Assembly (NCBI GenBank): GCA_002396665.1
Contig: DGYJ01000036.1
Location: 10,756 to 22,655, forward strand
Direction of reading: 5' to 3'
From: Bdellovibrionaceae bacterium UBA5009
Lineage (GTDB): Bacteria > Bdellovibrionota > Bdellovibrionia > Bdellovibrionales > Bdellovibrionaceae
Length of the DNA stretch: 11,900 bases
In this document: positions 1-7,361 of the stretch, piece by piece
Layout: each line of letters opens with the position of its first letter
Numbering within the stretch: position 1 is the first letter of the stretch
Made by a program: the position numbers and the translations under genes
Notes under the pieces: model-generated
Seen by the model: only the letters and a program-made list of their open reading frames with translations
Told to the model about the DNA's origin: nothing
Databases searched by the model: none

Positions 1-84
<84 letters not shown>

Positions 85-147
85 ACCAAAAAACCCAAAA
101 AGATTCCAGAACTTATTAAACACACAACCACAAGACAGATTTGAGCA

Positions 148-165
148 GACATTTCAAGAAATGTC
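148..165. repeat. Perfect dyad GACATTTC-AA-GAAATGTC
   Basis: Two 8-bp arms are separated by AA, giving an 18-bp perfect palindrome typical of a dimeric DNA-binding protein site. It lies 17 bp before the three TGGTAACA direct repeats and about 145 bp before the 62-codon ORF. No T-tract follows. Confidence 0.6.
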
Positions 166-181
166 GGGAAATTTCAGTCGT

Positions 182-211
182 TGGTAACATTTTGGTAACA
201 CGATGGTAACA
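182..211. repeat. Three TGGTAACA direct repeats, 11-bp period
   Basis: TGGTAACA occurs at 182-189, 193-200 and 204-211, exactly 11 bp apart, so all copies face the same side of the helix. The last two copies share three further bases (CG plus flank). Such phased iterons are usual for cooperative binding of a regulator, a replication initiator or a recombinase/excisionase. No integrase or Rep gene is in the window, so the binding protein is unknown. The rest of 61-308 shows no convincing gene. Confidence 0.6.
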
Positions 212-308
212 CGCTGAAAGCAGCAAATTTCCTACAGACGATTCCGGCGCGCATTCGATTGATTTGAACTTCGACTTCCTCCCGAAGACTTAAACAACGG
301 AGGACAAA

Positions 309-497
309 ATGGAAAAAATCATAGACGCAATTATTGGGCTGATCGAAACAGCCCTTATCGCCGGAGCCATGACCTATGGCTCCGCACAAATTTTAAAATA
401 TGCCCATCACCAGGCACGGCAAATGGCTTTTGAAGCCCTCAAGCAGCCGACGCCTTCACTTGAGCATTTCACTCAAAAACTAACCCATAAAAATTAA
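309..497 (+). CDS. Small hypothetical protein (62 aa) with a hydrophobic N-terminal half
   Basis: I do not recognise a family. GGAGG at 299-303 lies five bases before the ATG, and a strong hairpin terminator follows directly, so the ORF has the marks of an expressed single-gene unit. Residues about 4-30 are hydrophobic with small residues (IIGLIETALIAGAMTYGSAQ), which could be one membrane segment or an amphipathic helix. The C-terminal half is basic and histidine-containing (residues about 31-62). There is no signal-peptide cleavage site. The dyad and phased repeats upstream may control it. A short membrane-active or accessory-element protein is possible, but this is not shown. Confidence 0.6.
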   Translation: MEKIIDAIIGLIETALIAGAMTYGSAQILKYAHHQARQMAFEALKQPTPSLEHFTQKLTHKN

Positions 498-533
498 AAA
501 AAAAGAGGAGTCCCAGCTTTGGGACTCCTCTTT
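496..533. terminator. Bidirectional intrinsic terminator
   Basis: A perfect 10-bp GC-rich stem pairs 505-514 with 521-530 around the loop AGCTTT. On the plus strand it is followed by TTTC. An uninterrupted A-run (496-504) precedes it, which gives a T-tract on the minus strand. It serves the 62-aa gene from the left and the convergent HTH gene (stop at 557) from the right. Confidence 0.85.
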
Positions 534-556
534 CGGCTCGACCTAACTTCAAAAAC

Positions 557-949
557 TTAAGCAGCGAACGGCCTAACAGCTCCAAGAGCATCAAAATTCA
601 CCCTTTGGACCCTATCATCTCCAGCCTCCAGAGACTTGCGAATTTGATTGGCCTTCATCATCAACTCAGTCATTTGCATTCCAGCCTCAAATAAATAGGT
701 CTCACCCAAAAACTCAATGACCTCATAATACAGGCTTGCCACTGGCGAAACAGTTCCAAGCTCCCAAGCCTGCAAAAGGCTTACGGGAACTCCTACCTTT
801 GACTCAATATCCGTCAAGCTCACCCCAGCATCAGCACGCCAGCTCTTAAAGCTTTCGGCGACGACCTCCATCACCTTAAGTTCTTGTCCAATAATCTCTG
901 CGATTGTGACCGCCTTACTTTTACGCCGCAAAATCAAGATCTGATCCAT
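557..949 (-). CDS. HTH (XRE-like) transcriptional regulator, 130 aa
   Basis: The protein has a central helix-turn-helix of the XRE/Cro type at about residues 33-72 (SFKSWRADAGVSLTDIES followed by VPVSLLQAWELG). This is the pattern of these repressors, including the Q-W-E turn before the recognition-helix end. The N-terminal 30 residues and the C-terminal 55 residues (helical, ending FDALGAVRPFAA) match no domain I know. The start is set at 949 because AGGAGGA (complement of 953-959) lies just upstream; a start six codons earlier would put that RBS inside the gene. It is transcribed away from a second small HTH gene, and matched palindromes lie in the gap, so one or both probably repress this divergent region. 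It could be an antitoxin-type regulator, but no toxin gene is visible. Confidence 0.82.
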   Translation of the reverse strand: MDQILILRRKSKAVTIAEIIGQELKVMEVVAESFKSWRADAGVSLTDIESKVGVPVSLLQAWELGTVSPVASLYYEVIEFLGETYLFEAGMQMTELMMKANQIRKSLEAGDDRVQRVNFDALGAVRPFAA

Positions 950-970
950 TCGTCCTCCTATGCTCAATTA

Positions 971-1033
971 TGCATATGATCGTATGCACATTAAATCAAA
1001 ACTCCCGTCAAAATCAAGGCATACGATCATGCG
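971..1033. promoter_or_regulatory. Twin palindromic operators between divergent HTH genes
   Basis: Site 1 (971-988) is TGCATA-N6-TATGCA, with perfect 6-bp arms. Site 2 (1020-1033) is GCAT-N6-ATGC. Eleven bases of site 2 (GCATACGATCA, 1020-1030) are the exact reverse complement of 977-987 in site 1, so both share a GCATAYGATCR core. The centres are 47 bp apart. This suggests cooperative repression, with looping or two dimers, by one of the flanking HTH proteins. The leftward promoter should lie here, but I could not assign -35/-10 boxes with certainty. Confidence 0.65.
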
Positions 1034-1050
1034 CAAGACCTGGGGGCCTA

Positions 1051-1299
1051 TTGTTAAGAAAACGTAAACTGATCTCATCTAGCGATAAGACACTTCTAAA
1101 AGCCATCGGAAGCAAAATCCAACAGGAGCGATTGCGCCAAGATTTGAATGTCTTCGATATTACTGGCGATGATATGCCCATTAAGTCACGTCAGCATTGG
1201 CAAGCCATTGAGGCTGGGAAAAAGAATTTCAATATTACAACGCTCTACAAAGTAGCAGCCACTCTAAAGATCACGCCGGACAAACTCATCAAGAGCTAA
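1051..1299 (+). CDS. Small HTH (XRE-like) regulator, 82 aa, probable TTG start
   Basis: A compact single-domain helix-turn-helix protein. Residues about 16-79 cover IGSKIQQERLRQ, the turn RQHWQAIEAGKKNF and a final TLYKVAATLKITPDKLI, which together are the classic XRE/Cro layout. The start is uncertain. The frame stays open back to an ATG at 970, but that would place both operator palindromes inside the coding region and add about 27 residues of low-complexity, non-family sequence. TTG at 1051, with GGGGG at 1042-1046 just before it, gives a domain-sized protein and is preferred. It is divergent from the 130-aa HTH gene, so the pair may form a small regulatory switch. Confidence 0.7.
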   Translation: MLRKRKLISSSDKTLLKAIGSKIQQERLRQDLNVFDITGDDMPIKSRQHWQAIEAGKKNFNITTLYKVAATLKITPDKLIKS

Positions 1300-1300
1300 T

Positions 1301-1350
1301 CTGTATTTATTTACAGGTGACAAAAGCACACCGAATTGCTCTAAATACAG
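1301..1350. promoter_or_regulatory. Candidate upstream activator site: CTGTATTTA inverted repeat
   Basis: CTGTATTTA (1301-1309) is perfectly inverted as TAAATACAG at 1342-1350. The left copy is itself half of a compact dyad CTGTA-N6-TACAG (1301-1316), giving three half-sites. It lies about 135-185 bp before the -24/-12 promoter at 1484. NtrC-type activators commonly bind at such distances and loop to the promoter, so the response regulator encoded downstream is the natural candidate. The intervening AT-rich stretch could bend. Binding is inference. Confidence 0.45.
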
Positions 1351-1377
1351 CCCTATTTTGAAAAAAGTATAGGACGA

Positions 1378-1397
1378 GTCTCACCATTGAGACTTTT
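1378..1397 (+). terminator. Short hairpin terminator (GTCTCA-CCAT-TGAGAC-TTTT)
   Basis: A 6-bp perfect stem with a four-base loop is followed by four T. It sits about 80 bases after the 82-aa HTH gene and before the sigma54-type promoter, so it may close the HTH unit. Almost the same sequence occurs at 11100-11121, and related dyads at 11160-11196. It may therefore be a dispersed repeat or a protein site as well as a terminator. Confidence 0.55.
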
Positions 1398-1483
1398 CAT
1401 CAAATTAGATAACTTTTGTTTATATGAGTAAATTCAATCATTTCTTAATCATCTCACACGCTTAGGTTCACCCAGCCAGACCC

Positions 1484-1499
1484 TGGCATACATTTCGCT
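1484..1499 (+). promoter_or_regulatory. Sigma54-type -24/-12 promoter of the peptide operon
   Basis: TGGCATA-N4-TCGCT carries the invariant GG (1485-1486) and GC (1497-1498) at the obligatory 10-bp spacing, plus the flanking TGGCA. The -12 box is TCGC rather than TTGC. Predicted transcription starts near 1510, giving a short leader that holds the RBS AAGGGG before the ATG at 1526. The first gene of the operon has an intact GAFTGA sigma54-contact loop, so self-activation is plausible. Confidence 0.7.
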
Positions 1500-1525
1500 C
1501 TATATATTCTTGTAAGGGGAAATTT

Positions 1526-2932
1526 ATGGCGGGGGCCAAAGCAAATATCTTAGCTATTGATGATGATGCCGCTTTTTTAAAGCAGCTTGCAAACCAGCTT
1601 CAAGCTGATTTCGATGTCTATACGGCCAATCAAACCCCATCCTTCTTAGAGCAACTTGAAAAGCGTCACATTGATCTGATCCTGATGGATATGCATATGC
1701 CACAAATCTCAGGGCTTGAGCTTTTAAAATTCATCAGAAGTCGTGGTCTGCAACAGCCTGTTATCATGTTGACGGGAGAAACGAATACAGACGCTGTTGT
1801 TTCTGCCATTCAAGGCGGAGCTAGCGACTATGTTGTTAAAGGAACCAATTTTTTAGAAAGCCTTATCCATCGAATCAATCAGGCTCTTGTCATAGGCAGT
1901 CTTCAAAAACAAAATGATCTGCTCACATTGAAAATAAAACGCGACGTAAAACGCTGGGAAATTTTGGGAATATCCCCTCAGGTCGTAAAGTTGAAAAACG
2001 AAATAACCAAATTCAAAGGCACTAAAGCGTCAATTCTTATCAATGGTGAAAATGGCACTGGCAAAGAGCTGATAGCTCGAAACCTGAATCTTCAAGAAGG
2101 CCAGTCTTCACGGCCATTCATCGCCGTCAATTGTGGCGCGATCAGTCCCCATCTGTTTGAAAGTGAACTCTTTGGTCATAAAAAAGGGGCTTTCACAGGT
2201 GCAAACGACGACAAAATTGGACTTTTTCAGTTGGCTGACAGCGGAGATATTTTCTTGGATGAAATTGGCGAGCTTCCTCTTAATTTGCAAGTGAAGCTTT
2301 TGCGAGTGCTGCAAGAAAAAGTGATTCAGCCCGTGGGTCATACCAAGACGATTTCTGTTGATGTCCGAATCATTGCAGCAACAAATCAAAATTTAGAATT
2401 GATGGTTAAAAATAAAATCTTCCGTGAAGATCTTTACTATCGCTTGGGCGCTTTGAAAATTTATTCGCCATCACTGCGTGACCGAAAAGAAGATATTTTA
2501 TTTCTTGCCAAACAATTTGCATCCAGAAGAAATCTGAAAACACAATTTTCGGCAGAGGCAAAAGATTTATTACTGAAGCACTCGTGGCCAGGAAATATTC
2601 GCGAACTGCAAAATACCATCGAACGCGCTAGCCTGGATGCCGAACTCGAAAAACGATTCACTATCAAGGCCAAAGATCTTCAACTGATGCCAAGTTCTTC
2701 AATTGGAGATTTAATTTATATTCCAGGTGGACTACTTCCGTCTTGTTCTGCGGACATCTCTGCCGAAAAATTTGAACAGGCACAGGCATGGATTGAGAAA
2801 ATATTTTTAACGGAATGTTTAAAAGTCACCAAGGGCGACAACAAAACAATTTTTGAACTCTTGAATTTGTCACGCGCTACTTACTATCGGATGAAAAGGA
2901 ATTTAAATCTTGAGCACGAGGTCAACACTTGA
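1526..2932 (+). CDS. NtrC-family sigma54-dependent response regulator
   Basis: The 468-aa protein has three domains. The receiver (about 6-122) has acidic residues D12-D14, phospho-acceptor D55, T83 and K105, all intact. The AAA+ sigma54-activation domain (about 147-375) has Walker A GENGTGKE (174-181), the sigma54-contact loop GAFTGA (221-226), Walker B with D245-E246, arginine-finger segment REDLYYRL (300-307) and sensor-2 motif SWPGNIREL (353-361). A Fis-type helix-turn-helix occupies about the last 35 residues (IFELLNLSRATYYRMKRNL). Domain order and length are normal for NtrC-class activators. It heads an operon that starts at a -24/-12 promoter, which suggests autoregulation. Its likely partner is the hybrid kinase three genes downstream. 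The stop shares a base with the next start (TGATG). Confidence 0.95.
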   Translation: MAGAKANILAIDDDAAFLKQLANQLQADFDVYTANQTPSFLEQLEKRHIDLILMDMHMPQISGLELLKFIRSRGLQQPVIMLTGETNTDAVVSAIQGGASDYVVKGTNFLESLIHRINQALVIGSLQKQNDLLTLKIKRDVKRWEILGISPQVVKLKNEITKFKGTKASILINGENGTGKELIARNLNLQEGQSSRPFIAVNCGAISPHLFESELFGHKKGAFTGANDDKIGLFQLADSGDIFLDEIGELPLNLQVKLLRVLQEKVIQPVGHTKTISVDVRIIAATNQNLELMVKNKIFREDLYYRLGALKIYSPSLRDRKEDILFLAKQFASRRNLKTQFSAEAKDLLLKHSWPGNIRELQNTIERASLDAELEKRFTIKAKDLQLMPSSSIGDLIYIPGGLLPSCSADISAEKFEQAQAWIEKIFLTECLKVTKGDNKTIFELLNLSRATYYRMKRNLNLEHEVNT

Positions 2933-4113
2933 TGGCAAATGCTTGGGTCACACCGTTATTTTACTTCAGTACTCTTATTTCGTCGATTGGAAGTTTGAGT
3001 TTCAATTTATGTATGATCGCTTTCATGCTGAAAGCTGGATTTCATTTGGGCGAAGCCACAATGATATTGGGATTGCAAAGACTGATTCCAGCAATAATTG
3101 TGGGAATTTGGGGGCACATTACTGATTTGCTGCCACCTCGATTAACAGTGGTCGTTGTCGAAATTGTGGCGGCGATTCTAAGTGCGGCTCTGCTCTATCT
3201 TTGGAATGGCAGCAGCACTCCATATCTTGTCTTTGCTGGCATTGCCGTTCTTCGCTCGGCTCTTGTGAACTTTCAGACAGGCTCTAGGGTGAAAATCACA
3301 AAACTCATTTCCGAAAGTGGCTACGAATCCAATGCGAAACACGCGATTTGGTATAACAAGGCCACCCAAGGGGCGACTTTATTTGCAGGCGTAATTGCTG
3401 CTTGTCTTATCAAATACTCAAGCTTTGAAACTGCAATCATCTTTGATGCTCTGACCTTTGTGTTAAACGGAGTGATTATTTATTTGCTTCCGATCCAAGA
3501 TCAACAAAATCCAGATCAGCAAAAAGCTCAATGGCATCAGAAATTTTCTGATCTGTTTAAGTTTAATCCTGTGGCTGCAAAGTTAGATATTTTATTGGCA
3601 GTCGCTATGATGGGCACAGTGGCCTTTCAGGCCCGAGTCGCTGGCGTCGATCAATCCTGGGCAGCTTTATTTTCTGCAAGCTACGGGGTCGCGGTTTGGA
3701 CGGCAGGTTTTGCTGAACGATCAAGGCTTCGACAAATCGCTAGCTCGCCTTTTTGGATTTTGCTGGGCATCAGCTATTTATTGATCGGCTTTTTTGGCGG
3801 TGCGAACTGGCTGAGTGTACTTTTCTTTTTTGCTAAAGACCTTGGCTATTGGCTGATCCTTCACAGGATCTCGGGACATATCCAAACCGATACTCCCACC
3901 GAAAGAATCGGCGGCGTAACCAGCGCAAGGATGACCTTGATGGTGGTCATTTTATCCCTTGGTGAAGTATTGGTCGGCGCGTGGGCAAGCCAAGTGCCGT
4001 TATGGGTAGAAGGTGTGCTGCGATTTTTAATTGTGTTGTCTGTGGGGATTTTCCTATGGGCAAAGCGGACACAACAACAGCAGGTGGATCAAAATGAAAG
4101 AGCTGTTTTTTAA
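2932..4113 (+). CDS. MFS transporter, candidate exporter of the operon's peptide
   Basis: A 393-aa, strongly hydrophobic protein with about 12 predicted membrane segments in two six-helix halves. They are separated by a charged cytoplasmic loop at about residues 189-210 (rich in Q, D and K). The loop after helix 2 carries a degenerate MFS motif A (GHITDLLPPRL, about 61-71). The start is taken as the ATG at 2932, overlapping the regulator stop as TGATG; a TTG one codon earlier is possible. The last 20 bases overlap the next gene. In this operon it is the only transporter with a translocation pathway, so export of the small peptide is the simplest role. The substrate cannot be read from sequence, and import of a small molecule is an alternative. 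Confidence 0.85.
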   Translation: MANAWVTPLFYFSTLISSIGSLSFNLCMIAFMLKAGFHLGEATMILGLQRLIPAIIVGIWGHITDLLPPRLTVVVVEIVAAILSAALLYLWNGSSTPYLVFAGIAVLRSALVNFQTGSRVKITKLISESGYESNAKHAIWYNKATQGATLFAGVIAACLIKYSSFETAIIFDALTFVLNGVIIYLLPIQDQQNPDQQKAQWHQKFSDLFKFNPVAAKLDILLAVAMMGTVAFQARVAGVDQSWAALFSASYGVAVWTAGFAERSRLRQIASSPFWILLGISYLLIGFFGGANWLSVLFFFAKDLGYWLILHRISGHIQTDTPTERIGGVTSARMTLMVVILSLGEVLVGAWASQVPLWVEGVLRFLIVLSVGIFLWAKRTQQQQVDQNERAVF

Positions 4114-5614
4114 ACTGTTTCTGGCGAGCCTTATTCTGACCGCCTGTACACAGAAGAAAGAGGATGATTTGCAATTAAATATTCATATCCCCCAAGTAAA
4201 TCTGAATCTTGATCCACATAAGATGGAAGATGCTTTTTCTATGCTTATTGTTTCGCAGATTCATCGTGGACTTCTTCGCTATTCTTCAGAAGGTGAAATT
4301 TTGCCCGATATAGCGGAAAGCTGGAAAGAGTCAGATGATAAACTTCGCTATACTTTTAAACTGAAAGCGATGAGCTTTTCTGATAGGTCACCCATCACGG
4401 CCATGAATGTTGTTTTAAGCTTTGCTAGAATATTTAAACTGCAAGCAGGTATCGCCGCCGATATTGACTACATCAAAGGCTCAAACGAAATAAGAAATGC
4501 CAAGGACATGAGTCAGTTTGGCGTAAAGGCTTTAGATGCTGACACTGTAGAATTTAATTTGGCATATCCATCAGCATTATTTTTAAAGCATTTGGCTGTT
4601 GTGGACTGTGCGGTTTTGCCAATCAACAACTTCGATCAGATTCTTACATTTGATGAAAGCGGAGCATTTAGCGGTCCTTATAAAATTCAAAGCTTCAATG
4701 GAAAGACAGACATCCAGCTGAAGAAATGGCGAAAGGACAATCAAGAAAGCTCGTCGCCACCTGCTATGGTGCATATTTTCACAACCACTGAAGACCCCAT
4801 GAAGTTGGCAATCCAAAATACAACCGACACTTTGGATCGGGATTTAGTGTCGGCAGAAAACACAGAAAAACTAAAAGCTTTAGGTTGGGAATCAGTCCCA
4901 TCGGAAATTACAAATGAAACCTTTGTGATTTTAAATCCCAAAAAAATAAATCTTGAAGCAAGAAAGTTTTTATATTCGCAGGTCGATCCCCTAGAGGTCG
5001 TCAAGCTGTTATTGGATGATATCTTAAAGCCTGCCTATGGCCTGATCCCGAACGGATTTTCAGGAGTCTTAAGTGCCAAGGAAGCCCATGGATTAAAATT
5101 AGAGGTAAAGAAATACGAAGGCCCCAAAGTTAGCTTCAAACTAGATTTTGAAGAAGGATCGGAAACTGAAAAGAAAATTGCAGAATACTTGATGCAGAAA
5201 TGGTCTAGCAAAAATATTTATGTCCAACCAAACCCGATTTCAAAGTCAAAAAAACTTGAAAGAATGTTTGCAAAAGAAAGTGATGCTGTCATCGGTCGCA
5301 AAGGTGTGGATTATCCTGATGGATTGTCAGTGTTGACCTATTTCAAAGGTAAATATGATGCCAATTATTTTCATGTTAATGATCCAAAAATTGATTCGGC
5401 AATTTCTGAAGCAACAAAAGAATTTAAAACTGAAAAGCGAATTCAAAAATACAAAGATATTCAGATTCAAATTTTAAAATACTACACCAACATTCCTTTG
5501 TTTTTCGGCTCTCGGGCATCCGGTCTTTGGTCACAAAAGGTCAAATCAGTGCCCTCGCATCCCATGGGTTTTCACACCATGCACCTTGAGGCTGTGGAAA
5601 TGAGGATTCCATGA
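4094..5614 (+). CDS. OppA/DppA-like family 5 substrate-binding lipoprotein
   Basis: The 506-aa protein starts with a lipoprotein signal: basic and hydrophobic MKELFFKLFLASLI, then lipobox LTAC with the lipidated Cys at residue 18. Thr at +2 would allow sorting to the outer membrane under E. coli rules. The remainder follows the SBP_bac_5 pattern: an N-terminal segment LNLDPHKMEDAFS, a conserved block IHRGLLRYSSEGEILPDIAESW, then SFSDRSPITAMNVVLSFARI, and a C-terminal IPLFFGSRASGLW. This family binds oligopeptides and similar ligands. The ATG at 4094 is chosen over an upstream ATG at 4031 because it gives the signal peptide directly and is preceded by AGGTGG at 4082-4087. No ABC permease or ATPase gene is nearby, so it probably works as a receptor feeding the kinase encoded next, not as a transport component. 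The gene end overlaps the kinase start (ATGA). Confidence 0.92.
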   Translation: MKELFFKLFLASLILTACTQKKEDDLQLNIHIPQVNLNLDPHKMEDAFSMLIVSQIHRGLLRYSSEGEILPDIAESWKESDDKLRYTFKLKAMSFSDRSPITAMNVVLSFARIFKLQAGIAADIDYIKGSNEIRNAKDMSQFGVKALDADTVEFNLAYPSALFLKHLAVVDCAVLPINNFDQILTFDESGAFSGPYKIQSFNGKTDIQLKKWRKDNQESSSPPAMVHIFTTTEDPMKLAIQNTTDTLDRDLVSAENTEKLKALGWESVPSEITNETFVILNPKKINLEARKFLYSQVDPLEVVKLLLDDILKPAYGLIPNGFSGVLSAKEAHGLKLEVKKYEGPKVSFKLDFEEGSETEKKIAEYLMQKWSSKNIYVQPNPISKSKKLERMFAKESDAVIGRKGVDYPDGLSVLTYFKGKYDANYFHVNDPKIDSAISEATKEFKTEKRIQKYKDIQIQILKYYTNIPLFFGSRASGLWSQKVKSVPSHPMGFHTMHLEAVEMRIP

Positions 5615-7350
5615 AGCTGGTTCAGATGATTGAAAACGAATTTAAGAAAATTCTTTGGATTGGCCTAGCCATAAGCATTTCAGGTATTACTGTTTTTAGT
5701 TTGTTTTCAACGAAAGACACCCTTGACCGTGCCAATACATTTATCGAATCGCATATCGTAAGCCTGGTTGCCAAAGAGGTTTCGCTTCAAAACACCAGTG
5801 AAATCGACAGTCGCATTCGTCAGGTTTACCAAAGCTGGAAATCAACCCAAGGTACAGAATTAAGAATTTTTATCTATGTTGATGGCCGTTTAGTGTCCCA
5901 AGCTGGTCCACTGAAGTCATTTGGTTATTTCTCATTTGTTACTGCCAAGAATTTAGATCTATCATCCGGCCATTCGATTAACTATAGGGCTGAAATTGAC
6001 CTTTCATATCTGGTCATCTTTTTTGCGCTGACAACCTTTTTTGTTATTGTTTTTTTAATGCTCTGCTTTTGGCAGCTTAGAAAAAGAATGCGGTCTTCCC
6101 TAAAATCTGTGGCAAAACCATTGGAAGAAAGAGCCGATTGGATTCTTAAAAAAGCCAATACTTTGCCAGATTCTTTACATGACACGACCACATTCCCAGA
6201 AAGCCAAGTCCAAGAGATTGCAGCTTTGGATGAATCATTTTCGATATTTCAAAATCGCATGATTGACCTAGAAGAAAAACTTCGAGCGAAAACCTTTGTT
6301 GAAGCCAAAGTGGAATTGGCAGAACAAGTCGCCCACAGTCTTAAAGGAGCTATCGCCCACCTTTCGCTTTTGGCAAAAAATGCGGATTCGAGCCAAGGCA
6401 TAGGGACAGATTTGGATTCGATTCAAAAAAATCTAGTCAATGTTTCTGAAAGTTTATTGCAGCAAGAAAAGCCGTTCTCAAAATTGTTGTCGGATAAAAA
6501 ATCTGTATTTGATGCAGGCATGGTCATTAAAAAAATAGTGGCTGATAAGCGGAATCTTCACCGAACGAAGCAATTCCAATTTCAGCAAACCAGAGGAAAT
6601 TTTAAAATTGAAGGCTCCCAAACTGATTTTGAAATTTCAATTTCGGATCTCATTGATAATTCTGTGCAGGCAACAGGCGTAAATGGACTGATCCAAGTTT
6701 CGATCAGTCAGAATCAAGGTCAGTTAGAAATCGTGATCGCTGACAATGGCAAGGGAATCTCAGAAGAAATAATTCCGCAGTTAATGAGGCCAAAGGCGAG
6801 CTTTGGCAAAATTGGCGGGACTGGCCTGGGGCTATTTCACGCTAAACAAACTGTCGAAAGCTTTTCTGGAAAAATAGAAATCAAATCTCAACTAACCAAA
6901 GGGACAGAAGTTAAACTGATCGTGCCTCTAGTTGCGCAAGAAAAACTTGTTTCTTTAACTGAAGGCCAAAGTCTGGTGATCGTCGATGACGATAAAAGCA
7001 TTCATGACTGCTGGGATCTTTTGGTTTTTCAACATCAAGATAAAATCCGTGTTCGGCATTTCTATTCTTCAAGCGAATTTCAAAAATGGATGACTGCGAA
7101 ACATTCTGAAAATGCCAATGCAGTTTATATTTTTGATTACGACCTAAAAGAACATCTGAATGGCATTGATCTTATCAAGATTTTTAGTCTCACTGACCGG
7201 GCCAAGCTGATGACTGGGGTTTCCAAGGACCCCCATGTTCAGCAACAAGCCCAAGAAATGGACCTAGTCGTTTGGGATAAAGACGAGTTTTCAAATATAC
7301 GAATTGAATTTAAACCACAAAACACACCGCATTTAGCGGTCAACACATAA
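5611..7350 (+). CDS. Hybrid sensor histidine kinase with C-terminal receiver
   Basis: A 579-aa inner-membrane protein. A first membrane segment lies at about 13-32 and a periplasmic sensor region of about 95 residues follows. The second segment is at about 132-154, then a linker and helical region to about 235. The H-box is atypical but recognisable, QVAHSLKGAIAHL with likely H242. The ATPase domain has N-box DLIDNSVQA (N350), G1 DNGKGI (378-383) and G2 GGTGLGL (402-408). The C-terminal receiver (about 453-570) keeps acidic residues D459-D461, phospho-acceptor D509, T535 and K557. It begins by ATGA overlap with the binding-protein gene, suggesting the lipoprotein and the periplasmic domain work together. 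Its own receiver may be a relay step or a sink competing with the separate NtrC-type regulator. Confidence 0.93.
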   Translation: MKLVQMIENEFKKILWIGLAISISGITVFSLFSTKDTLDRANTFIESHIVSLVAKEVSLQNTSEIDSRIRQVYQSWKSTQGTELRIFIYVDGRLVSQAGPLKSFGYFSFVTAKNLDLSSGHSINYRAEIDLSYLVIFFALTTFFVIVFLMLCFWQLRKRMRSSLKSVAKPLEERADWILKKANTLPDSLHDTTTFPESQVQEIAALDESFSIFQNRMIDLEEKLRAKTFVEAKVELAEQVAHSLKGAIAHLSLLAKNADSSQGIGTDLDSIQKNLVNVSESLLQQEKPFSKLLSDKKSVFDAGMVIKKIVADKRNLHRTKQFQFQQTRGNFKIEGSQTDFEISISDLIDNSVQATGVNGLIQVSISQNQGQLEIVIADNGKGISEEIIPQLMRPKASFGKIGGTGLGLFHAKQTVESFSGKIEIKSQLTKGTEVKLIVPLVAQEKLVSLTEGQSLVIVDDDKSIHDCWDLLVFQHQDKIRVRHFYSSSEFQKWMTAKHSENANAVYIFDYDLKEHLNGIDLIKIFSLTDRAKLMTGVSKDPHVQQQAQEMDLVVWDKDEFSNIRIEFKPQNTPHLAVNT

Positions 7351-7352
7351 AA

Positions 7353-7357
7353 GGGGG
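7353..7357 (+). promoter_or_regulatory. Strong ribosome binding site for the 26-residue peptide
   Basis: AAGGGGG lies just after the kinase stop, with four bases between the G run and the ATG at 7362. It is one of the better Shine-Dalgarno sequences in this operon. The following dehydratase gene has no such site of its own, so its translation depends on the peptide ORF. This supports the short ORF as a real gene. Confidence 0.65.
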
Positions 7358-7361
7358 TCAC

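Noticed and set aside
970..1050. ATG 970 as start of the small HTH protein
   Set aside because: It has no RBS, overlaps both operator palindromes, and the added residues are not HTH-like. It is not fully excluded.
2108..2389. Minus-strand ORFs inside the large genes (for example 2108-2389, 4583-4816, 9233-9613)
   Set aside because: They are shadows of strongly supported coding frames, with no RBS or recognisable domain.
4031..4093. Upstream ATG for the substrate-binding protein
   Set aside because: It would bury the lipoprotein signal behind 21 unrelated residues; the ATG at 4094 has an RBS and starts the signal peptide.
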